A stretch of DNA of 64,000 nt from Takakia lepidozioides (taxonomy: Eukaryota > Streptophyta > Takakiopsida > Takakiales > Takakiaceae). Position numbers and translations under genes: made by a program. Position 1 is the stretch's first letter. The number at the start of each line of letters is the position of its first letter. Below are positions 35,026-45,739 of the stretch, piece after piece. Location: positions 22,258,001 through 22,322,000 of the forward strand of contig CM060732.1 in NCBI GenBank assembly GCA_030704615.1, written 5' to 3'. A model generated the notes under the pieces. It saw only the letters and a program-made list of their open reading frames with translations. It ran no database searches and was not told the origin of the DNA.

Positions 35026-36156
35026 CCCCCCAAATGCTAGACAAAATAAAAAATAATTACGAATCCCTGAACAACTATGCACAACCCACTACAACTCCAA
35101 AGAAAAACCCAAATATCAATGGGCAAAAAACAGTCACATACCCCTGTCATTTGAAGGCACGATACACTCCAGCGCTGGCCCACCACCCATCACCAAAGTC
35201 AGCAACCCCATTCAGAAATTCAATACCCACAAACAAGAAATAATCCATCTCATTTCTCATCAGACGCCACATGCAACCTATATATAGATAAGTAGTATAA
35301 ATAAGTATATATATATACTTATTGCTGTATGGCCACTTCCAGAAATATGTGGTGCACTGCGACTACATATCAAGTACAACAAGCTACACCTTGCAACAGC
35401 CCTTGCTAATTACGAGTAACGTACAGGCCTGCTGCCACCTAAAAGCACCTAACTACGATATAATCCCCCCCCCAAAGGACTGCCAGCTATGCGGCTCCAA
35501 GATATTAGCATTGGCCACTCTTACCATTCTCAAAGTCATATATGCAATCTGCCACCACAATCGGTCATATTCCAACAGGAACTCACACCAAATCAAGTAT
35601 GGTCTCACACTGTCACTACATATTGCTCATGCACTGCAAAATGCTCCCCCCAGCTGCAGAACACCAAATTAATTCAACATTCCCACTGCTATGCCCTGTT
35701 CCACCTGCCTACTTTTAACAGTGCGGCTCAAACATGAAGGAAGCGTGAATTATGGACCCCGTACTTGAATGTACTCATGCCAACGTTCCCTGCAAACGCT
35801 GGCTTGCGAAATGGGGGACCATCAAATTTAAGATGAGTGAAACTGAAGCAAAGTGGAATACCATTGAGTTAATTATTTTAAAATCATGTTTTACAAAGTG
35901 GTGCCTGACTGCAAGTGGGACAGGGCCCGTAGTAGTAACCTAAAAGCAAACCCACAGTGACACATATTTTTCAAGAACGAAGAATTGGGATGACAGACCT
36001 TAAGGGTCATTTCAGCTCTCTCCTTGTGCTCTTAGGAATACTATCAGTTGGCCTGTATTGACTATCAACTATCAACCCTCTTTTAAGGACCATGATATGC
36101 CCTAATTCGTGCATGAATCCAAGTTCTAATTTATAAACTGAGAGGAACTGCTCTGA
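35026..36156. other. Spacer, nothing recognised
   Basis: A+T-rich DNA with a short ATATAT run near 35307-35320 and a C9 run at 35466-35474. It is downstream (3') of PKS gene 2 and would hold its 3' UTR next to 36157. Confidence 0.5.
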
Positions 36157-37671
36157 TCAGGAAGTGAATGGCACGCTGCGCATAAGGGTGAACTCCATAT
36201 TGAATCCGGGACCGAGACCCAGGAGGACGCCCCACTCGCAACCCCCTCCTGTGGTAGATTCCCCGAGTCTTTTGGAGCGGTTCCGCAGCTCATTCAGCAC
36301 AAACAAGCAAGTTGGGCTGGACATGTTACCATAGTTTTCTAGAGTGTCCCAGCTGGGTTGCAACTTCTCCTTTGGTAAGCCCATCACTTCGGCCACCACC
36401 TCTAGAATCCTGTATGCACCCGGGTGCACCACCCAGAACATGTCTGTCCAGTCAGGGGAACCAACTAAGTCTCGACCTTCGGAGAGAAACTCCGGCAAGT
36501 ATTGAGCTAGCAGCTTGGGCACTACTGGTGTGAGATGCTGTACTAGACCTGCCTCCGTGATGGTTCCAGTCATGGCGCTCTCTGTGTTGGGCGGCGACAT
36601 CTGCGTTGACCTGTACATCTCAAATAGAGGCCGCTCCACTCCAGGCAGTGGGTCAGAACCTACTATGAGTGCAGCCGCGCCATCGCCAAACGTGACATGA
36701 GCCTGAAAGAAATCGACTTTAAACATGGTATCTTTAGTTGGAGCTCTGAAATTCATGATGGTGTTACCTTCCGCTGCAATAACCAGCACACGGGCACCCT
36801 TGGCGCTCTCGGCTAGATCTTTAGCTACTCGCATGACGCCACCCCCGCCCCAGCAGCCTGTCTGGTACATACACACGCGCTGAACCGTTGGGCGGAGGCC
36901 GAGCATCCTTGCGACTTTGAGGTCAGCCCCCGGAATGCCTGTCATAGTCGTGGTTGCCATAACCATATGAGTAATTTCTGTCAAGGGGCGACCCCACTCC
37001 TCAATTGCTTTAATCGCTGCCTCCTTGGCAAGTTCAGGGATTTTGGAGTTCGCCATGTCGGTGCGCGTCGTCAAAGTAGTGTCCCAGTAGGTGCAGAGCT
37101 CTGGATGGGCTTTCAGTACTTCATCACTTAGAAACGTGTGCCGTTTTTTGATGCAGGAGGTATCAACTGCACAAAGCACACACAAAAACCATCATCACCC
37201 GATCGTATCTCGAGGAATGGTTGCTAACTAGAGCTGCACATGCGATTCGGCAGGTCTTGACTAACCTGCAATTGTATCTCGGTAACTCTTCACGAGGTCC
37301 TGAATATAAACAGACCTGACAGTAGTATGGAGCATAATTTTCAGCGTGCATGGATGTCCCCGGCCCCTCTAAATCCCTACAGGCTATATACTTAGCTATT
37401 AATTTTGCGGAAATCTGATGGTCCTATGAGTGCGCAGCGGTGATGGGTACTCACTCATGTGTCTGAACGTGCCTTTGAGCTCCTCATCGTGACCAATATT
37501 GCAGATTTCGAATACTCTGTCAGTGTAGGTCGCTTGATCATTTATGGTGGGGGGGTTCGCCGTAGCAATACTCAGAACCGTAGCAGGACCTGCTGGTCGT
37601 TCTACCAACCTGGAGATCGGACGGCGCCGGGGGAGAACCCCATTGTTCCCATTCGACTCTGCTGGCGCCAT
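36157..37671 (-). CDS. Type III polyketide synthase 2 (CHS superfamily)
   Basis: Paralogue of the PKS at 9-10.5 kb, same orientation. Two exons, 37671-37455 and 37166-36157, 408 residues. The intron (GTGAGT donor, GTGCAG acceptor) sits at the conserved phase-1 CHS position, but the split codon is A|TT (Ile), not Cys. The catalytic triad is present: Cys in [14 protein letters not shown], His in FWVVHPGAYRIL, Asn in NYGNMSSPTCL. The loop reads GLGPGFNMEF instead of GFGPG. The region corresponding to the CHS Phe215 loop is rearranged (FQAHVTFGDGAAA). Start ATG 37671 gives MAPAESNGN; a longer frame to 37698 begins with TTG. Cytosolic malonyl-CoA-using condensing enzyme; starter and product unknown. 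The shared TGCWGG motif groups it with gene 1 apart from true CHS. Confidence 0.88.
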
Positions 37672-38850
37672 TAGAAAGGAGAGAGCCTTGCAATTCAAGA
37701 TAGTTCGGAAGATGTACGAGTTCGTTCACTGATTGCAACCGTTGCTTCTCTAAAACTGTCGGATCTAATTAACCGAGCTACAAACTTGGTAGGAGGTCCT
37801 AATTCGCTCGAAAAACTTGGTCAACAAACAGCTCGCACTCACAGAAGGGAGCGAGAGAGACGAGAGACGAGTCCGGGTGTTTGCAGTGTGAGGCCGCCAT
37901 GGATTTATGTGAGTGTGCTCGCGGGGTGCAAGTGTGATGGCACCTTCCTCAGTCACTTTGACGACTTCAAATTCGACGACGGAAAAGTCAAGCTCAAAGT
38001 CCGACGCAGGCGGCACACCTTACTTCAGGTGCCCCCCTGGTCTTATCGCCTATAAACTTGACTTCTACTTTTATATCGCGTATAAACTTGACTCTAGGGA
38101 CTGACAGACCAACACTGAATCAATTATTTCTTCCCTGATGTGCATTTACTGTATAAGGATTTGATGAGGAAAACGTTAGGAAGAATATTACATATTCTAT
38201 CAGTATCACAAATAGAATAACAGACGGTTGGAATCTTTGTAAGTAAGTCAAGCCACTGTCATCTGTCTCTTTGCCTTGGCGCTCGCCCCCTGTAATGCCT
38301 CCGTGGCTCAGAAACCGGAGTTTATTTTCCACCTCAAGGCCCAGTTGATGGGGCTGGTGTTTCCTTGGCAAAAAATAAAAAAGAAATTAAACAAGGGGAA
38401 CTGGCTTTTTGAAAAAACAATATATAAAAAGTAAAAAGGGGTGGATGCCCAGGCTCACCATTTATTGGCACTGGCTCTTACAAAATTAATAAATCACTGA
38501 AAATCATGAAGGAGTTTTGTTTCTTAAAAATGTTTTTTAAAAGGGGACAGAGGCACAAAAACTAAGAAACAACAAGAGAACTAGCCAAGGCCAGCTAAAA
38601 CCAGAAGGAGCCAAGCAGCTGCAAGACAGGGGGATTCACCCCACAGCCTAAAACGAAAGAGAAGGAAAAGGATTTAAGCCAAAGCCAGAAAAAGCAAGAA
38701 AAGCCAGCTAGAACCTGAAGAAGACTAGCTGAAGCAGAAGGAGGTGGATTCTTAACGGGTAATAGTAAAAATGTAGAATAAACTTCTCCGATAAGTACTA
38801 CTTCTACTCTCTATGACTTAAAGGTTGTAAACATAGCCCTATCATCATGT
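37672..38850. other. Spacer between PKS 2 and tRNA-Asp
   Basis: Holds the promoter side of PKS gene 2. The part at 38400-38760 (A-rich with CCAGCTA(G/A)AACC-type repeats) looks like degenerate retroposon sequence. No gene recognised. Confidence 0.4.
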
Positions 38851-38922
38851 GTCGTTGTAGTATAGTGGTAAGTATTCCCGCCTGTCACGCGGGTGACCCG
38901 GGTTCGATCCCCGGCAGCGGCG
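38851..38922 (+). tRNA. trnD-GUC: tRNA-Asp (anticodon GTC)
   Basis: A 72-nt cloverleaf: acceptor arms GTCGTTG/CAGCGGC (two G-U-type pairs plus Watson-Crick), D-loop TAGTGGTAAG, anticodon stem CCGCC/CGCGG around TGTCACG with anticodon GTC, T-loop GGTTCGATCCC, and discriminator G. It differs from the common plant nuclear tRNA-Asp mainly by G where A is usual in the 3' acceptor arm, which keeps a T-G pair. No intron. A TTTTT at about 38935-38939 can serve as the RNA polymerase III terminator. Internal A and B boxes are intact. Confidence 0.97.
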
Positions 38923-40180
38923 CATCTTTCTACTTTTTGTAATTCTTTTTGTAATAAGTAAGATTCATGGCCCTTTCATGGCCGGAAGGGGGTTAAATTT
39001 CCCCCCTCCAGGCCTCGCTCAATGAAAAAGAACAATACATTCAAGAAATAAATCAGCTCATGCCAAGGTGTTACTGTTGAAATGTTTTGATTGCAATGTT
39101 GTACATGTTTCTAGTTTTTCTTCACAAAAACATTTGATGGTAACGTTGTAGTACTTCAGTCCTTCAACTCCTTCAAAAAGCAAGGAGAAAAATAACCTTG
39201 CTGTGGGGGCCAAAAGGCTTAACAGCAAGAGTGGGCAACATCCCAACGAGGCAGGCCAACTAAAATACTCTTGCACTTATACTTCAACATATGCAGGGTA
39301 AAGAGACCACCTACAGATACCAAGCAGAGCAGCAAAGAGGGCACCACATCAGGAACTAGAGGTCAGACTACTCACGTGAACATTCATTCGGTTATTTGTA
39401 AGAAATGTCTATATCCAGAGCGTGGCTGCTGCACATCACTCTAGTGAAATATGATCCGAGGGTATACGTCTCGTGGTTAAATGACAACACTGATGATTTG
39501 TCAAGCATAACTCGCATAGATCCAATTTTTATCAATATCACCTAATCTGAACTTACTTGGATGGGCTTCAGGAAAGGATTGCAAATCAGAGAAAGTGATC
39601 GTTGTGTGAACAAGGAGAAGAGGGAAAGACGATTTATTTATTTATTTATTTATATGCATGTCTGGATCGATGTAGTGTAGGATCGATCCAAACTGCAAAG
39701 CGTTGCACGTATGTCAGGAGCTACTCCCAATATAAAAGCCACAAGGAATTGTAAAATGCACGAACTTTCCATAGTCTAGAGGTGTGGGATAAAGGATTGA
39801 TGCAACTCTCTGCATCTCTCCTGAGGCACGATTATGCCTTCCCCGTACCTACCTCCTATCCGTACCTACCTCCTATCTTCGCTACAACATCCATATCTAT
39901 AGAACCCACATATCTAGACTACTTTGTTGAAGACTCTGCGGCGAAGCAGCTCGGCAGATGCACATCTGTCTTTGGCCTCGAACTGCTTTGTCTCGTAGCA
40001 CTTAGCGCGACATATCGTCCCCATCTGCAATCTGCTCAATGTTCGAAATCTTGTTAAGCTAAATGTCTTAAACTGAGTTCACATGGATAGCAAGAAGAGA
40101 GGAAGAATTGGGAAGAATATGCAAATGCAGATATTATTAGTACTCCATACATTCCTCGAGCAACAACAACGAGAGGCAAT
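38923..40180. other. Spacer with TTTA microsatellite
   Basis: A (TTTA)5 run at 39632-39652. A short retroposon-like ending near 38980-39030 (CCAGGCCTCGCTCAATGAAAAAG). It is downstream of the ferritin-like gene. No gene recognised. Confidence 0.45.
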
Positions 40181-41751
40181 CTACACGTACTCCTGCAACA
40201 GATGGTACCTGGCTGGTATGGAGGCTTCTATGCCAGCTGCACATGCCACGTCTTCGATCTGGCAAGGTAAACTACGGTCAAAGGCCTTGATAGCGTGCTT
40301 ATCCCCTTCCACCACCTTCAAATGTGCCACTTGGTGTGATAGGCAAGCGATTTTCTCACCCTGCGGTTTTAATATAAATCGATTTCTGACTGTCAGTATT
40401 GATTCATGTGAAGATTTCATGGAGTACTGGACAATCCCCAAAAATGATGAGCAAGTAGTACTACCTCTGAAAATCATAAAGGACTAACTGCACGAATTAC
40501 CACCATAAACTCACCGCGCACTTGGCACAACATCCTATGAAGAGCTGAGCACAAGCATCGTTTGCCTTGCATGCCTGGAAATACAGGTCGTTTGCCTTCT
40601 TAAGCGCCACCTGTAATAGCTCTCCAACAGGATTTCAAATCAGTTCACACATTATAGCCGACGGCAGGACTGGGTACTTAATTGTAATGAACAAACTGCG
40701 TCATTAAGAAAATCCAAGCAAGGTTGTGGATATACCTTGAATACGGCCAGAACCTTACTGAAAGCGTGGAGCACATCAGAAGAATCCTTGGTTGGTTGTG
40801 GAAATACCTTGAATACGGCCAGTGCCTTACTGAAAGCGTGGAGCACATCAGAAGAATCCTTAGTTGCGCACCAATCGGCATTAACCTGAGCAGTAGGCCC
40901 AATTTCCACTTTCGCACCGCGTTTGGTGAGGAAATCGATGACCAGCCAACTATCGTTTACCTCAACCTGTGACAGTATCTGGTGGACAAAACAATATGGA
41001 GATGATCAATCAAGAGCCGAACTAATAACAACATTTGTGAGTACCTACTCCTTTAAACTCCTTACCTGTAGCATTATCTGGTAATAACTCATGACATATT
41101 CAGCCTTAAGCATAATGTAGAACTTTACATCTCCTGCACGGACTAACCTTGAAGTACAATGCTACACCGGGAAGCGCCACATTGTCATGACTGAAATAAG
41201 CGGATGCGGCAGCGCAAAGTGCTGCAACATTGTAGTGATATCTGCAAGATGTTAATGTGCAGACCAATTAGTGAAATCGAGTCATGCTCGCTACTCTTCC
41301 AATAGCCACGGCCGTAGGAACGTGATCAGTACTACAATTGCCGTAACGATGCTCAAAACAGTGTACAACTTCAGGTCCAAATAATCTGAGTAACGTACGT
41401 CATGCACTTGTTGAGGGCATCATCGATCTCAGCACTTGCTTGCGGAGTGCGTGCCAACGACGCACTGATATCACCCACTCTAACGGATTTGATCATCTCC
41501 ATCTCCTTCTTGATCTGCTTCAGATTTATATGAGGTAAGTTGCAGTACGGGGCAAGTTATGCCGAACAACACAAGGCTGACAGTTACTCCATTACTGTAA
41601 GTATCATGCAATCCTAAGTATAGGAATATAGCACTTGGATTAAGTATCTTGACGTTGAAGGCGGCGCGGTCATATGCTCAGCATATTAAGGAAATAATAC
41701 CTCCTCCATGTAAGGGAATTCCTCTGTCTGAACGGCTGCGCTGCGTGCCAT
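40181..41751 (-). CDS. Ferritin-like protein, degenerate ferroxidase site
   Basis: Six coding exons on the minus strand: 41751-41701, 41514-41399, 41241-41148, 40978-40808, 40610-40515, 40360-40181. All introns are GT-AG with consistent phases; 235 residues. The fold is recognised from SLARTPQASAEIDDALNK, YHYNVAAL, AYFSHDNVALPGVALYFK, FLTKRGAKVEI, DVLHAFSKALAVFK and HQVAHLKVV, which align one to one with plant ferritin helices A-D. By that alignment, using human H-chain numbering, Glu27 is His, Tyr34 is Cys, His65 is Asp and Glu107 is Phe, while Glu62 and Gln141 remain. So iron oxidation as in normal ferritin is unlikely. The model lacks a plastid transit peptide; an upstream exon at about 41864-41817 (MALQSLSPANY) would not join in frame. 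The C-terminal 30 residues look unlike ferritin. Either a neofunctionalised or an ageing copy. Confidence 0.72.
40722..40865 (-). repeat. 72-bp tandem duplication of an exon end and donor site
   Basis: GGTTGTGGA(T/A)ATACC starts both copies, at 40722 and 40794. Each copy carries the last 17 codons of ferritin-like exon 5 and a GTAT donor. Because 72 is a multiple of three, splicing at the distal donor (exon end about 40736) would add 24 residues without changing frame. Confidence 0.9.
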
Positions 41752-42626
41752 GGTTGTAGGACTGCTTGGAATTTCCGAAAGAAAATGCCTGCAGGCACAT
41801 ATGCAAACACAAGACTCAGAAGACTCACTAGCCAAGAAATTTGGTAATTTGCGGGACTCAATGACTGCAGCGCCATCCTCTCGAAAGTTCTCTAAATTAC
41901 ATGTGCTAGAATCTAACTTGGAGCCAAAATTAAGCGATTGATTTCAAGCGCTCTGCACCATCAATATTCTGCAGTGAAAACATCTTGCCAGAGCGAGGAA
42001 GCACTCACTGTGAGGAATACCAAGTTTCACACAAGAACCACAGACAGAATTCTACTGCAACGAAATCTTAGTGGGACAAACTATGTAGGATGGTCCGGAA
42101 TTTATACCTCTTGTCACAGCCGGGTCCAACTTACTACGGTTACTCAAAAACAGGGTGAATCTGCGGCTGCTTTCTCCACGGCTTCATCGCACCAACACAG
42201 TCCAGTGCCAGAGATCTTTCTGCAGTTGATCCCATGCAATACTGCTGCTCTGCCTCCCATCTGTGCCCTCCACTGCAGCAGCGTTGACACAGCCAAGCGC
42301 ATGGCGGCCCATCTGTCCACCTCCCTCCTCCACACCCGCCCCCGCCCACGAGCACTACATTCATCCACCCTCATCCACGTTCATTCATTTATCCACAAGC
42401 ACTACATTCATCTGACCTCATCCATCGTCACATGTGGATGGATGCAAAGCCGAGCGCGGCGGAACGTGGTCGCGGGTTCAAACTCCGCTCACCAGCTCTT
42501 ATTAAGTAAGTGAAAGGTTGTGGATCGCGGTGAGGAGAACCATTTGAGAACGTTGGGAACATTCTTGAGAACACGGTTTTCGTCGTCTCTCTCCCTTCCG
42601 CTCTGCAGCGGTTTTGCGATGGTCTC
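41752..42626. other. Divergent promoter region with tRNA-like piece
   Basis: Lies between the ferritin-like gene (-) and the PPR gene (+), so it probably contains both promoters. A B-box-like GGTTCAAACTCC at about 42474-42485, preceded by G+C-rich sequence, may be a tRNA-derived retroposon remnant. CATTCATC(T/C)-type repeats occur at 42350-42430. Confidence 0.4.
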
Positions 42627-45053
42627 ATGAAGCGTGTCCGATCTCTGCTTGCAGTATGTAAGAGCTTTGGGATAGATTATGTTGGTTTCAGCGGAGGTAA
42701 GAGGCGGATTCCAGGGTTGAATCAGGGGCAGTGCTTTGTCGACCAGCAGAATGGGGTCGGTCGTGGTACTGCTTTTGGAAGAGGAGGGAAGCAGAATTGT
42801 TCTAGCGCGTGTGGGGATGTGAGAAAACTGTCCAGGGCAGAAGGATGGAGGGAGAAAATGCCCGTTTTAGAGCAGCAAGGCATGAAGCCAGACTCCAACT
42901 TTTATGTGTGCCTGTTGCAGGAGTGCATCCACGGGAAAGACCTAGGAAAGGGGAAGCAGGTGCATGCCCAGATGATTGGAAGCGGGTTCAAGCCCGACAT
43001 CTTTCTACGGAATACCCTTGTGGACATGTATGCCAAGTGCGGGAGTGTGGTGGATGCACGCCGAGTGTTTGACAAAATGCCAGAACGAAATGCCTTTACG
43101 TGGACGATAATGATAGCCGGGTATGCCAAGCGGGGGCGCGGGAGGGAGGCTTTGGAGATCTATGAGCAAATGCAGCGGGAAGGGGTGACGCCCGACCGGG
43201 TCACGTTCATTTGCGTTCTGAATGCGTGCGCCAGCCTAGGGGCGTTGGAGAGGGGCAAAGAGGTCCATTCTGACATCACGAAAGCTGGAATTGCATCTTA
43301 TATAAATTTGGAGAATACCCTTGTCGACATGTATGGCAAATGCGGCAGCGTGAAGTATGCGCGTCAGGTGTTTGACAACATGGCTCAACGGAATGTGGTC
43401 TCGTGGAACACCTTGATCGCAGGATATGTGCAGAATAGCTGTTGTAGGGAGGCTTTTGAGATCTATGAGCACATGCACAGGGAGGGGGTGACACCCGACA
43501 GGGTCACATTCCTTTGTGTTCTTAATGCTTGTGCCCGGCTTGGGGCGCTGGAACAGGGCAAAGCGGTCCATGCTAATGTCATGAAAGCTGGAATTGCGTC
43601 ATATGTAAATCTGGAAAATACTCTTGTCGACATGTATGCCAAATGCGGGAGCTTGCAGGATGCGCGTCAAGTGTTCGACAACATGGCTCAACGAAATGTG
43701 GTCTCATGGAGTGCGATGATCGCGGGATATGCTCAACACGGATGTAGCAGAGAGGCCTTCGAGATCTACGAGCAAATGCAATGGGAAGGGGTGACACCCA
43801 ACAGGGTAACCTTCATTATCCTTCTTAATGCCTGCGCCAGCCTAGGAGCCCTGGAACAGGTGCATGCTGACATTAAGAAAGCTCGGATCTCGTCCTATGT
43901 AAATCTGGACAACACGCTAATTCACATGTATGCCAAATGCGGAAGTGTAAAGGATGCCCGTCAAGTGTTTGATAATATGGCAGAACGAGATGTGGTGTCA
44001 TGGAGTGCAATGATCGCAGGATACGCCCAGCATGGGTGTGTCACTGAGGCTTTCGAGATCTATGAGCAAATGCAATTGGAAGGGGTGACACCCAACGAGG
44101 TCACTTTCATTAGTGTGCTCGATGCCTGTGCGAGCCTAGGAGCCCTGGAAAATGGCAAAGAGGTCCATGCTGACATCATGAAGGCTGGAATTACATCATA
44201 TTTGAATTTGGAGAATAGCCTAGTTAACATGTATGCCAAATGTGGGAGCGTGAAGAATGCACGGCAGGTGTTCTATGATATGGCTCACCGAAATGTGATT
44301 TCATGGAATGCAATGATTGCAGGTTATGCCCAGCATGGGTGTGGCAGGGAGGCTTTGGGGATCTATGAACAGATGCAAAAGCAGGGAGTCATGCCTGACA
44401 AGGTCACATTCATTATCCTTCTCAATGCCTGTGCCAGCCTAGGAGCCCTGAAGAAGGGCAAAGAGGTGCATGCTGACATTATCAAAGCAGGAATTGTGCC
44501 ATACATCCAAGTGGAGAATACCCTTATTGACATGTACGCCAAATGTGGGAGCATGGACGATGCACATGAAGTATTTGCCAATATGGCTGAAAGAAATGTG
44601 GTCTCATGGAGCACGATGATTGCAGGTTGTGCACAGAATGGGTGTGCTAGGGGAGCCCTGCAACTATTTGAAGGAATGCAGGAGGAAGGCTTGAAGCCGA
44701 ATGGGATCACCTTTGTATCTCTTCTGTCTGCATGTAGCAATGTGGGCCTAGTGGAGGAAGGCTGTCACTACTTTGACTCCATTAGCAATGTTCATGGCCT
44801 CATTCCTACCTTGGAGCATTTTGGTTGCATGGTCGACCTTCTTGGCCGTGCAGGGCAATTGGTCGAGGCAGAGGATTTCATTACCAAAATGCCAGTCAGA
44901 CCAAATGCTGGGTTGTGGAGGGCCTTGCTTGGTGCCTGCAGAGTTCATGGAGATGTTGAGGTAGCAGAACGTGCAGCAAAAATCATCCTCAAGAATCATC
45001 CACAACATGTTGAAGCCACCATGCGGCTTTGGAACGATTGCGGCTGCGACTGA
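42627..45053 (+). CDS. PLS-class pentatricopeptide repeat protein, truncated E domain
   Basis: Intronless, 808 residues. After a basic, Gly/Ser-rich N-terminus of about 80 residues come about seven PLS triplets of roughly 101 residues each, with hallmarks NTLVDMYAKCGS, ARQVFDNMAQRNVVSW, MIAGYAQHG, EIYEQMQREGVTPD and LLNACASLGAL. PPR arrays bind single-stranded RNA base by base; plant PLS proteins usually act in mitochondria or plastids in C-to-U editing. The C-terminus reaches the E motif (WRALLGACRVHGDVEVAE), then ends early as NHPQHVEATMRLWNDCGCD. The rest of E, E+ and the DYW deaminase are missing, so it either needs a DYW partner or is damaged. Triplets are unusually alike, which suggests recent internal duplication. 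In the fourth triplet GKE before VHAD is deleted. Start ATG 42627 is the first in frame. Confidence 0.9.
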   Translation: MKRVRSLLAVCKSFGIDYVGFSGGKRRIPGLNQGQCFVDQQNGVGRGTAFGRGGKQNCSSACGDVRKLSRAEGWREKMPVLEQQGMKPDSNFYVCLLQECIHGKDLGKGKQVHAQMIGSGFKPDIFLRNTLVDMYAKCGSVVDARRVFDKMPERNAFTWTIMIAGYAKRGRGREALEIYEQMQREGVTPDRVTFICVLNACASLGALERGKEVHSDITKAGIASYINLENTLVDMYGKCGSVKYARQVFDNMAQRNVVSWNTLIAGYVQNSCCREAFEIYEHMHREGVTPDRVTFLCVLNACARLGALEQGKAVHANVMKAGIASYVNLENTLVDMYAKCGSLQDARQVFDNMAQRNVVSWSAMIAGYAQHGCSREAFEIYEQMQWEGVTPNRVTFIILLNACASLGALEQVHADIKKARISSYVNLDNTLIHMYAKCGSVKDARQVFDNMAERDVVSWSAMIAGYAQHGCVTEAFEIYEQMQLEGVTPNEVTFISVLDACASLGALENGKEVHADIMKAGITSYLNLENSLVNMYAKCGSVKNARQVFYDMAHRNVISWNAMIAGYAQHGCGREALGIYEQMQKQGVMPDKVTFIILLNACASLGALKKGKEVHADIIKAGIVPYIQVENTLIDMYAKCGSMDDAHEVFANMAERNVVSWSTMIAGCAQNGCARGALQLFEGMQEEGLKPNGITFVSLLSACSNVGLVEEGCHYFDSISNVHGLIPTLEHFGCMVDLLGRAGQLVEAEDFITKMPVRPNAGLWRALLGACRVHGDVEVAERAAKIILKNHPQHVEATMRLWNDCGCD

Positions 45054-45739
45054 AATGTGGGATGCTACATCAAATGCTCACTTCAGTGATGGAGGAAGGT
45101 GACAGAATGGAGCCTGAGCGCAAGGGGGTGTATCTGTGTGCTGTAAAAGAACACAAATTGGTGCAGGACCATAAAGTAGATACGCACCTACAAGTAGGAG
45201 GATTGGTGAGTGAACAGTTCATATCGGCACTCAGATGCAGGCAAGGTCGCATGTCGAAGCTCATCTCTCCAGTTCGAGAATGCCTTTCGCAGAGGATGGT
45301 ATCTTGCCTCTATATCCTTGTGCACTGGGGAGGACCTTGCAAATTCCTTCCCCCCCACCCAACAAATCCCCCCCCTCCTCTCTTGCCAATTTATCCCTGG
45401 AAGATGAGCTGCAGCTGGTGAATTATAGCCCTGCACTGTTCTCCAGAAATCATGTAGCTTGCGGCCATACCCATGTAGGCTTATCTACAAAGTCTGGCAC
45501 AGGTCGCCGTACCTGTGGACCATATGGGCCTGATTGCAATGCCCAGGCACAACAACTCAGAAAGACAGATAATATTTAATGATCACTCTTTGTTGGACAA
45601 TGTATGCTACCAAACAGACCAACGATGACGCAATACTGCTTTGCCAGGTTGTACAAGCTTCTGTCTATTCACTGCACTAGACTACACAAAAAGTGCCCTT
45701 TGCGTCATTTTATTTGATAGTATGGATGACTGGCCAAGT

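Noticed and set aside
42460-42500. tRNA gene with GGTTCAAACTCC B box
   Set aside because: No cloverleaf can be folded around it; at most a SINE remnant.
45029-45421. 130-residue frame after the PPR gene as a continued E/DYW domain
   Set aside because: It shows no E or DYW residues and ends in a Pro-rich run from a C-rich tract.
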